Shown: positions 33,006 to 39,549 of the stretch, piece by piece
Layout: every line of letters starts with the position of its first letter
Position numbering within the stretch: the first letter of the stretch is position 1
Assembly: GCA_965246765.1 (NCBI GenBank)
Contig: CBDFFJ010000003.1
Location: 1-64,000, forward strand
Direction: 5' to 3'
Source of the DNA: UBA1952 sp965246765
GTDB taxonomy: Bacteria > Bacteroidota > Bacteroidia > Chitinophagales > Chitinophagaceae
Length of the DNA: 64,000 nt
The notes under the pieces: generated by a model
What the model was told of the DNA's origin: nothing
What the model saw: the letters and a program-made list of their open reading frames with translations, nothing else
Databases searched by the model: none
Translations under genes and position numbers: made by a program

Positions 33006-33045
33006 AAAACCGCGGTGCTGATGCGCCGCGGTTTTTTTATTTTTG
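33006..33045 (+). terminator. Terminator of the rplKAJL operon
   Basis: AAAACCGCGG (33006-33015) pairs with CCGCGGTTTT (33026-33035), followed by a run of seven or more T. Confidence 0.9.
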
Positions 33046-33058
33046 ATCTGTTTGAGAA

Positions 33059-33631
33059 TTATTTGGTTACGTTGAAGTATCCTTCTGTAAAGACATGTGA
33101 CTTGCCATTACTTCCGTTGGCTGTACCGGAGAAGCGGCCTTTCACGTGCGTAGCATCGTTTTCCGCAATCTGAATCTGACCGCTACCGCCAAAAATATTG
33201 CTTCCATAGCCATTATTCTGGCCGTTTTCCACAATCGAATAATTAAAGGCGGTGCCTGTTGTATTGCTGCCATAGGTTCCCGGCGCTGCATTTACCGGGA
33301 AGCCTACAATTATAGTTCCTCCGTTCAACGATGCGGTGATTGCGTCAAATTGAATAGACCCGACAGAAGATGATGAGAAGGTGGCGCTGCTTCCTGTATA
33401 GGCTGTGCCGTCAATTTTTGCGCTAATAGGGTCAGTGCCGCTCCAGTTGAATGAGCCACCACCACCACCACTCCCACCACCGCTTCCGCCGCTGCCCCCA
33501 CCCGTAGGATTGAGGGGATTCGTGCTGCCATTATTTGATGTGGGCGTGGCATCGTAGTCGCCGTTCATACAGGAGGAAAGGCCCATCGCCGCACAAGCTG
33601 CGAACAGCGAAGAGAATAAAAGCTTCTTCAT
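33059..33631 (-). CDS. Lipoprotein, DUF6252-like
   Basis: A lipoprotein signal peptide ends in the lipobox GLSSC (Cys21), so the protein is anchored in a membrane by a lipidated Cys. A long Gly/Ser linker (residues about 45-62) leads to a beta-rich domain of about 120 residues: ISAKIDGTAYTGSSATFSSS, TIIVGFPVNAAPGTYG, ISENDATH-like QIAENDATHVKGRFSGTA and the ending EGYFNVTK. This pattern resembles DUF6252-type Bacteroidota lipoproteins. Function unknown. Its 3' end faces the end of the ribosomal operon. Confidence 0.75.
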   Translation of the reverse strand: MKKLLFSSLFAACAAMGLSSCMNGDYDATPTSNNGSTNPLNPTGGGSGGSGGGSGGGGGSFNWSGTDPISAKIDGTAYTGSSATFSSSSVGSIQFDAITASLNGGTIIVGFPVNAAPGTYGSNTTGTAFNYSIVENGQNNGYGSNIFGGSGQIQIAENDATHVKGRFSGTANGSNGKSHVFTEGYFNVTK

Positions 33632-33711
33632 AGAAAAAATTGCGTGTATTAGCTGCCTTAAAGATAAAGATGCCTACTAAACCGCCGCTAAAATTTTTTC
33701 ATTGTTGCGGA

Positions 33712-33744
33712 AGCCTCGGCAGCACACGCCCTTAAATAATTTTG
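33712..33744 (+). promoter_or_regulatory. Promoter of the 33778 gene
   Basis: TTGTTG (33712-33717) and TAATTTTG (33737-33744) with a 19-bp spacer closely match the Bacteroidota -33/-7 consensus. The expected transcript start lies about 25 bp before the ATG. Confidence 0.6.
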
Positions 33745-33777
33745 TCCGCTATCTTGTGTGTAGAATTCCTGCCCGCC

Positions 33778-34275
33778 ATGTGTCGCTTCCTGATTATTGC
33801 ATTCGCCTTGCTTCATGCAGGCAATCTGGCGGCGCAGCGCATCACCCTACATCATCTCATGGGCTTTCATAGTCTTGACGACAGCGCAATCAGCGCGCAG
33901 TTGCGGGAAGATGGCTGGCGCTATCATGGCATACAGCAAACCCTGCCGCGGAAGCCGCGGATGTATGCCAGCAGAGGCAACACCTGCACGGAAGCCCGGA
34001 TTTTCATCTACCAATATCAGAAAAAGCCGCTTTCCAAGGTTGAGCTGGTATGCAGCGATGTGGCGGCTTTCAACACAACAATCCGCGACAGCATGGGCGC
34101 TTACGGATTCGTGCCGGATGTAGAGCGGCATGCTCCCGACGAGGAAAATCTGAAGATCAGCAGCGCTGCCAACTTTGTCAATATGGATGCCGCGCTACCG
34201 GTGCATGCCCTCATTCTCTATTATGAGGAGCGGCGCAGACCCAGAGTATCGCTCACTATTTATGCAGATGAATAG
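33778..34275 (+). CDS. Exported protein of unknown function (165 aa)
   Basis: The ATG at 33778 gives a signal peptide (CRFLIIAFALLHAGNLAAQ); an in-frame ATG 12 codons upstream lies at the predicted transcription start. The mature part (MGFHSLDDSAISAQLREDGW, MYASRGNTCTEARIFIYQYQ, LVCSDVAAFNTTIRDSMGAY, ALILYYEERRRPRVSLTIYA) has mixed alpha/beta character with two Cys. No family is recognised. It has its own promoter and is followed after 85 bp by the PKD gene with another promoter. Confidence 0.6.
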   Translation: MCRFLIIAFALLHAGNLAAQRITLHHLMGFHSLDDSAISAQLREDGWRYHGIQQTLPRKPRMYASRGNTCTEARIFIYQYQKKPLSKVELVCSDVAAFNTTIRDSMGAYGFVPDVERHAPDEENLKISSAANFVNMDAALPVHALILYYEERRRPRVSLTIYADE

Positions 34276-34294
34276 CGGCCTATATCAAAACTCA

Positions 34295-34326
34295 TTGCGC
34301 GGCTCTAAGCAAGAATTGTATTTTTG
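34295..34326 (+). promoter_or_regulatory. Promoter of the PKD-domain gene
   Basis: TTG at 34295-34297 and TATTTTTG at 34319-34326 (21-bp spacer) match the Bacteroidota consensus. The ATG is 34 bp downstream. Confidence 0.55.
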
Positions 34327-34360
34327 AGGCAGATCACTCCTCTTCTCATATCAACTATCT

Positions 34361-35104
34361 ATGGACAGAAGGCTCATTATTCTAATCGCTGTGTTTATCC
34401 TTGGCTCGGCCAGCGTGTTTGCCTACCGGAAGGTTTTCTATAAACCGGAAGGTATCCGCTACACGATAAAACCGCTCAATGCCATCAAGTCCGGCGACAG
34501 CATCTCCTATAGTGATCAGACATCCGGCGCCAGCCGCTGGAAGTGGGATTTCGGAGATGGCGAGTTCAGCGCAGACCAGACCGGCAATCATACTTACCTC
34601 AATGCGGGAAACTTTCCGGTTACGCTGACGGTATATGGCCCCTTCGGCGTGCAGCGCAAAACGAACAATGTTACCGTTTTGGCAAGCAACGTAAGCGCCT
34701 TAGCTGCAGGTCCTTCTATCTTAGGTCCTGCGGATGCCAAAGCCGGCGTGCCCGCAACCTGGGGCAGCAGCGCAACTGCGGCAAGCTATGAGTGGAAAGT
34801 AGAAGGCGAGCCCTCTCTTGCCGCGCAAAAAAGCACTACTGCGACTTATGCTTTCAAGAACGCCGGCCAGCATACGCTGGTACTTACAACTCATAATCCG
34901 GACAACGTTATCCGGCGCAGCATTAATGTGATGGCGCCCGAGGCGCCAGCCGCCAAACCGGTTGCTTCCGCTGCGCCCATGCAGGCGCCTCCGCAGCAGC
35001 GACCCGCTCCTATGGCAAAGCCAAAGCCTGCGCATCACGAGGGACAAAAGCAGCACGGCAACTCGCTGGAAGATCTTGGTGATGGTGAAGTGATTAAGAA
35101 GTAG
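34361..35104 (+). CDS. Membrane-anchored PKD-domain protein
   Basis: The 247-residue protein has one N-terminal membrane helix (about residues 4-22, LIILIAVFILGSASVFAYR) and then a PKD-like Ig fold (about 40-108) with the signature WKWDFGDGEFSADQTGNHTY and NAGNFPVTLTVYGPFG. A second, weaker Ig-like segment (EWKVEGEPSLAAQKSTTATY) follows. The C-terminus is rich in Pro, Ala, Gln and Lys (about 190-235) and ends in an acidic/basic tail. It is probably an inner-membrane anchored periplasmic protein. PKD proteins also occur in type VI loci of this phylum, but this gene is 13 kb from the T6SS locus here, so a link is only a possibility. Confidence 0.75.
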   Translation: MDRRLIILIAVFILGSASVFAYRKVFYKPEGIRYTIKPLNAIKSGDSISYSDQTSGASRWKWDFGDGEFSADQTGNHTYLNAGNFPVTLTVYGPFGVQRKTNNVTVLASNVSALAAGPSILGPADAKAGVPATWGSSATAASYEWKVEGEPSLAAQKSTTATYAFKNAGQHTLVLTTHNPDNVIRRSINVMAPEAPAAKPVASAAPMQAPPQQRPAPMAKPKPAHHEGQKQHGNSLEDLGDGEVIKK

Positions 35105-35162
35105 GCTTAAAGCGGGGGGAATCATCCTGAAAGCCCGAAGGCGCATTTAGCCAACTGCCTAT

Positions 35163-35204
35163 AAAAAAGAGGCTGACTCCGTGTATGGAGACAGCCTCTT
35201 TTTA
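35163..35204. terminator. Bidirectional terminator
   Basis: AAAAGAGGCTG and CAGCCTCTTTT form a long stem with inner CTCC/GGAG pairing, flanked by A-run and T-run. It serves both the PKD gene (plus) and the 231-residue gene (minus). Confidence 0.85.
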
Positions 35205-35222
35205 GTTCCGGTCAATGGCCTC

Positions 35223-35918
35223 TTAACCTTTAACCGCAATGCTTGCTACATCGCTCCATTGCCCGGCCTGCTCATCATTTTTACGGTAAATGGCCTTGTA
35301 ATACCAGATAGCGCTCTGGCCCGCTGCCGGCATGGCTGAGGTATCTATGTAATCAGGCTTGGTGTCAATAGCGAGGAAGCTCCATACCTGGCCGTCGCTG
35401 CTTTTGTGAATCTCCAGCGCATCCATACTGCCTTTTTTCCAGTCTATGTGCACACGTCCGCCATCGCCCGGTTTTACGGTGATAGCTGCGGTAGCCTCGG
35501 CAGGCATCTGCTGCATCTCAGCGCCCTCCAGGCCCATATCCTGACCATCGCTGAGCGTATAGTCTTTGTGGCCTTTTATGTGCAGGGCCACGGCCGTGGC
35601 CCTGCCGATTACATCGGGGCTTACGGCAGTAGGGGCCACCCCGGGCGCCGGGAATGCCGGCTGCGTATTTGCCTGGGCCCCGGCTGCCACCCCATGCATC
35701 AGCTCTGCCCGGAAGCCGGTGGTTTTACGGGCAAACTGATCTATGATGTGCTCATACTTCAGCCAGTAATCTACTGCAGCTGCGCCGGCGGCCACATCGG
35801 CCATCTCGGCAGGCGTTACGCTGTACTTGGCCGCGTAAGTGGGCAGCTTGTTTGAAAAATTCTGGAACCAGCTATTCTGGCCGCCAATGGTGCGGGGAAC
35901 GAATGATTGTTTTGCCAT
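35223..35918 (-). CDS. Hypothetical protein with C-terminal fibronectin III-like domain
   Basis: The 231-residue protein has no signal peptide. Residues 1-75 are helical (QNSWFQNFSNKLPTYAAKYS, then ADVAAGAAAVDYWLKYEHII); the middle is low-complexity Ala/Pro. Residues about 145-231 (AITVKPGDGGRVHIDWKKGS, ALEIHKSSDGQVWSFLAI, IWYYKAIYRKNDEQAGQWSD, ASIAVKG) look like one fibronectin type III domain. The start is the ATG at 35918. A 21-bp repeat array begins 45 bp upstream. I know similar helical-plus-FnIII proteins in Bacteroidota but no function. Confidence 0.65.
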   Translation of the reverse strand: MAKQSFVPRTIGGQNSWFQNFSNKLPTYAAKYSVTPAEMADVAAGAAAVDYWLKYEHIIDQFARKTTGFRAELMHGVAAGAQANTQPAFPAPGVAPTAVSPDVIGRATAVALHIKGHKDYTLSDGQDMGLEGAEMQQMPAEATAAITVKPGDGGRVHIDWKKGSMDALEIHKSSDGQVWSFLAIDTKPDYIDTSAMPAAGQSAIWYYKAIYRKNDEQAGQWSDVASIAVKG

Positions 35919-35962
35919 GTGTGTTGATTAAGAAATGGAAAAATAGCGATTTACTTTTAGCC

Positions 35963-36193
35963 GCTGCACTGCTGCAAAGTGGGATTGCGGCAATGCAGAA
36001 TGATTTTGCATCAATACAATCCCGGTTTGCGGCAGTGCAACATCAATGGGTGGCCGCGCAATATGGAATTGCGGCAGTGCAAAGTAAAATTGCACTGCAG
36101 GAAGTAGATTCTGCGGCAGTGCAATATGGAATTGCGGCAGTGCAATCCCGGATTGCGGCAGTGCAGACCGAGATTGCAATGTGCTTGAAACGG
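35963..36193. repeat. 21-bp tandem array upstream of the FnIII-like gene
   Basis: Eleven gapless 21-bp units (starts 35963, 35984, ... 36173). Well-conserved units carry ATTGCGGCAGTGCAAT, an ATTGC/GCAAT dyad. Read on the plus strand the frame gives heptads such as IAAVQSR and IAAVQYG with hydrophobic residues at positions 1 and 4, coiled-coil-like; that frame starts opposite the FnIII-like gene and lacks a good start. The array lies between the T9SS gene end (36232) and the start at 35918. Confidence 0.9.
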
Positions 36194-36231
36194 ATTAAAG
36201 CCTTGATTTTCAATGCTGCAACGCTTACGGC

Positions 36232-37863
36232 CTACTCCCTGCGGATGAATAGCTGGCTGTGGCTGCTGCCGTCTTTTAGCTGGAGGCGTAGCAGATAGCC
36301 GCCCGCGGGGAGGGCTTTGAGGGAAAGGCGGGCGGGGTTGGCGCTTACGGGAGCCTGCTGAGCCAGGCGGCCCTGCATATCATATATAGAAGCAGCGGTA
36401 ACGGCGTGGAGGATGTCGTCTATCACCAGGGCGTCGGTAGCGGGGTTGGGGTAGATGCGGAAGCGGTCGCGGATGGTGAAAGGAGGATTGTCGCGCACGT
36501 CAAGCATCCCGAGGCTGTCTATGTGGAACAGGAAGTTGCCTTTGCGGCTGGTGTCGTTTGGGGCGGTCTGGTCAAGATAGGAGCCGGTGACGCTTACGCC
36601 GCTGCCTGTTGATGGTGCAAAGACATAATGGGCGTGAGCACACGTATTGGCTAAAGGAGTCAGGAATTTCTGCCAACTATGTTGAAGATTAGTATCGGTA
36701 GATACTATCTGAATGAAGTTTTGAGGCTTATAGCAGTCTAAGGTCGCTTGAGAAGTGGACTGATTGGCACTGGCTGAATAAAGCCTGTTATCAACAGCAT
36801 TGTAAGCAAGACAGTGAAGGCTTGGGACGGAAGTAAAAATATCCGGAGAGTCAGTGCCGTGGAACAAGACCGCGGTATCAAACGAATATCTGGACAGCTC
36901 CTTCAACTTTGCCATGCAAGCAAACTTATTATTATAGGCAGACGGAGAATTTTTAATCCTGAAATCGCCCGCCATAATGATGGAGCCGGTAGGTAGCACC
37001 ACACAGCTTGTATAGGGAGGTTCAAAATAGCCGTCGCGACCACCAGCTTTATAAAACAGAGTAGGTTTTGCTGCAAAAGTGTCCAGTATGCGCAGATTAC
37101 TATCGGTTTTTAGAAAGCCGGACGCGCCAAGTCCACCGTCAATTAACCCTTGACCGCTAGCGATGAGGGAGCCATTCTTACCAGGCAAGAGTTCGTAGAG
37201 GCGATGATAGATATTACCTCTGAGGGTTGGCTTATACCCGATTACTGTGTCTTTAATAATATGCCCCTGCAGATCAACGATTAGGCATGCTGAGCGAGTA
37301 TCACTATACACAGCCTCACCTTGTGTATATGCTATGAAAAGTCTCTGGCCTTGTAAACACAGGCTTTCAAGATTGCATAAAAAGAAGTTTGAATCCTGCG
37401 TGACTGGTACATATTTGACTCGCGTGGGTGGAAGGATAACATTCAATGTAGTATCAACGCCAACTAGCAGGAGCGCGCTACCAACCAGCTTACCAGTTGT
37501 TTTATCTAGATAGCTGCGATTGAAGGCATAAAAGATTTTGTCACCTATTGAATTGACTGCAGTCTCACCCCACCCGAAAATCACACTATCAGCTTGAACT
37601 GTGTCGCCAGCAAGGGCTACAGATTGTGTAATCTTCTTAGTGAATTGATTGTATTTCCCGACAAAATATTGGCTGGGGAGGTACGAATTGGAAGAGAGCT
37701 TTGTGCCGTAATTAATTGATAAAAGGTAGTAGCTACCATTTATATCGTTTGCCGCCCGTGTTTGTGAGTTACCTGATATTCCGAAAACAGGCCACTGATT
37801 TTGCTGAGCGAAGGCACAGCAGCTAAATATTAGCGCAATTAAAAATAATATGCAACGTCTCAT
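36232..37863 (-). CDS. Secreted protein with T9SS type A sorting domain (543 aa)
   Basis: A signal peptide (MRRCILFLIALIFSCCAFAQ) precedes about 430 residues of beta-rich sequence with blocks such as LLVGVDTTLNVILPPTRVKY, FLKTDSNLRILDTF and LPTGSIIMAGDFRIKNS. This suggests a propeller-like fold of the kind found in secreted proteins that start with delta-60-type repeats; I could not assign a family. The last 80 residues are a T9SS type A domain (RFRIYPNPATDALVIDD, ASIYDMQGRLAQQ, LPAGGYLLRLQLKDG). It is expected at the cell surface. The gene body is more AT-rich than its last 250 bp, hinting at mosaic origin. It lies downstream of the C11-tract lipoprotein on the same strand. Confidence 0.8.
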   Translation of the reverse strand: MRRCILFLIALIFSCCAFAQQNQWPVFGISGNSQTRAANDINGSYYLLSINYGTKLSSNSYLPSQYFVGKYNQFTKKITQSVALAGDTVQADSVIFGWGETAVNSIGDKIFYAFNRSYLDKTTGKLVGSALLLVGVDTTLNVILPPTRVKYVPVTQDSNFFLCNLESLCLQGQRLFIAYTQGEAVYSDTRSACLIVDLQGHIIKDTVIGYKPTLRGNIYHRLYELLPGKNGSLIASGQGLIDGGLGASGFLKTDSNLRILDTFAAKPTLFYKAGGRDGYFEPPYTSCVVLPTGSIIMAGDFRIKNSPSAYNNKFACMAKLKELSRYSFDTAVLFHGTDSPDIFTSVPSLHCLAYNAVDNRLYSASANQSTSQATLDCYKPQNFIQIVSTDTNLQHSWQKFLTPLANTCAHAHYVFAPSTGSGVSVTGSYLDQTAPNDTSRKGNFLFHIDSLGMLDVRDNPPFTIRDRFRIYPNPATDALVIDDILHAVTAASIYDMQGRLAQQAPVSANPARLSLKALPAGGYLLRLQLKDGSSHSQLFIRRE

Positions 37864-37884
37864 AGGAACTACAACATTCTCAGG

Positions 37885-37924
37885 TTAAAATAAACAGGCC
37901 ATGCATTGACAAATGCATGGCCTG
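37885..37924 (-). terminator. Terminator of the lipoprotein gene
   Basis: CAGGCCATGCATT (37895-37907) and AATGCATGGCCTG (37912-37924) form a 13-bp stem; on the minus strand it is followed by TTTATTTT. It lies 10 bp beyond the stop at 37935. Confidence 0.8.
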
Positions 37925-37934
37925 CTTTAAGGAA

Positions 37935-39186
37935 TCAAAGATAGGGGAGGCCAATGTGGTCGCAGCCTGTACCTACAAAGTCACCATATGCCACATAATA
38001 CTGAAGATATTCGAAGGTCGTGCAGTCAGATGGAAAGGCTGGATTCGACTGCGGTGGGCAGGAACAGGCGGCAAGCTGCACATTAAAGTCGTAGTATGAT
38101 TTGCCTGCAGGCACTTTGGTACCAATTAAACCAGGGATTCTAGTCAAGTAGAAGTCCATCATTGGCGTATTTACCCAATTCTTGTAATCAATGTAAGGAT
38201 CGGATAGGCTTACCGGAGCGCAGTTATAAAACGTGTATGCTGTCCACGTAGCATCGTTCATGACGCCCGTAGCGCCTAAGCTTACAAAATCATTTGACGG
38301 AGATGGCACGTTAGCGCCTCTAAATGGCATCGTCGTTACTACATTTATATAGTATCCGCAACCGCGCGTAGTTTGACAGCCAATAAAGTTTGAGTGGCCA
38401 TAGGCTTTGAGGCATGTGGCGGCATCGGGTAAAGTCGTGTTATTTATAGACGCAGGATCTATGCCATTAGGAAACGTGTAAAACTGGCCTTGCCCTTTAC
38501 CATACCATGACCCGGATACGTAATTTGTTGCAGCCCCCGTCGCCCAAGCATGATTGGCAGTATAAAAATCTCCAAAAGCGACAGGACAATAGCCGCCTTT
38601 CCCTACAGTACCGGCCGAAATAGATCCTTTTACAGCGAAGGTTACTTTTGTCCCCGTTACTGAATAACTGAGATCAAAAAAAACGAGCTGCTTACCTGCA
38701 AAGCTGATGTCGTTCCATAACACCATCAAGCTATCCTGTATCTGATAGAATGCGTCGTCAACATCCGTAACGTCAATCTCACCAGCCGAATTGAGGTTTT
38801 CAATTACAGAGAAGGTGCGCGATGATGTGAATGCGCTATCATTGAACTCTACTGCATATAGGTTATATGCAGCCTCCATATAGAAGGCGGCGCTATCTGG
38901 CGTCCATGAGCTAGCCGATGCAGATTTGTTATGCGCTCCCTTTACATTCTTGTTCGCCTTGACTAAAGTGTAAAAGCTTTCTACCCTTTTTGTCAAAGCT
39001 TCCGCATCAGCTCCAGTGATCTGCGGCGTTATTCCGGCGTTGCCAATCGTTAGACTTTTCGTCGGCTCTTTGCTGCAAGACGTCACAATAAGTGACGCAA
39101 TGATTAGAAAGCCGGCTGCGCTTGCTGCAATCAGAGCCAGTGTCTTTTTCTGTTTGTGCGGGGGGGGGGGTGAGATTTTTTCTCAT
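37935..39186 (-). CDS. Lipoprotein gene split by a C11 tract (phase-variable or frameshifted)
   Basis: From the in-frame GTG at 39086 the frame encodes 383 residues (Cys in TSCSKEP, then a beta-rich body with several Cys pairs near the end). The upstream DNA continues that frame as KKTLALIAASAAGFLIIAS, then the lipobox, a perfect lipoprotein signal peptide. The only good start, ATG at 39186 (MRKNLTPPP), is joined to it through 11 C residues (39170-39160 on the minus strand). With 11 C the signal peptide is out of frame; with 10 or 13 C it is in frame. As read here the gene is off, unless the homopolymer was miscounted. No family is recognised; the product would be a membrane-anchored surface or periplasmic lipoprotein. 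Confidence 0.7.
39160..39170 (-). repeat. Homopolymer C11 in a lipoprotein start region
   Basis: Eleven consecutive G on the plus strand, 16 bases into the coding sequence on the minus strand. It is the longest G/C run I noticed in the window and sits where a one-base change decides expression. Confidence 0.9.
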
Positions 39187-39386
39187 GACGGATGGTTTTT
39201 GTTTCACAAACGTATGAATTTATAAAGCCTTTTTATACCGTTTTTAAACGGTGTTTTATTATTAAAACATTACGTCCTGTGTCAGCTTGTTCGTCGCTCC
39301 CTGCCTTACTTCATGTCCATACGAATCACCGTATTCCGTCGCGTGTGGACATTTGTTCCCCTAGATGTTACTCAAAGTAAAGAGTT

Positions 39387-39467
39387 CCGCCGTTGTTGGT
39401 CTTATGACCAACAACGAACCCGGCTGCTGTGCCCGTATGTTGCCGGTGATAACACCTGCAACGGCGG
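39387..39467. repeat. Structured double palindrome (GGTCTTATGACC core)
   Basis: Two palindromes, GTTGTTGGTCTTATGACC with its complement and GTTGCCGGTGATAACACC with an imperfect complement, are enclosed by an outer 9-bp stem CCGCCGTTG (39387-39395)/CAACGGCGG (39459-39467). The core is shared with 1174-1204. The rest of the 39187-39549 gap shows no gene. Confidence 0.7.
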
Positions 39468-39502
39468 AAAAAGAAGTTTCATTTTGCCACAAGTGCCCGG
39501 AA

Positions 39503-39530
39503 TAAAAAAGGCCGCCCAAATCGGGCGGCC
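39503..39530 (-). terminator. Terminator of the OmpA-family gene
   Basis: On the minus strand GGCCGCCC pairs with GGGCGGCC over a 5-nt loop and is followed by TTTTTT, 20 bp after the stop codon. Confidence 0.88.
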
Positions 39531-39549
39531 TCTTAAACTGCGCTGAATG

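Noticed and set aside
34361..35104. PKD protein as a definite T6SS subunit
   Set aside because: PKD proteins are common in Bacteroidota; the gene is 13 kb away from the locus with its own promoter and terminator.
35852..36298. Plus-strand frame with coiled-coil heptads in the second 21-bp array
   Set aside because: It begins opposite the FnIII-like gene and ends opposite the T9SS gene; kept as an alternative reading in the array finding but not annotated as a gene.
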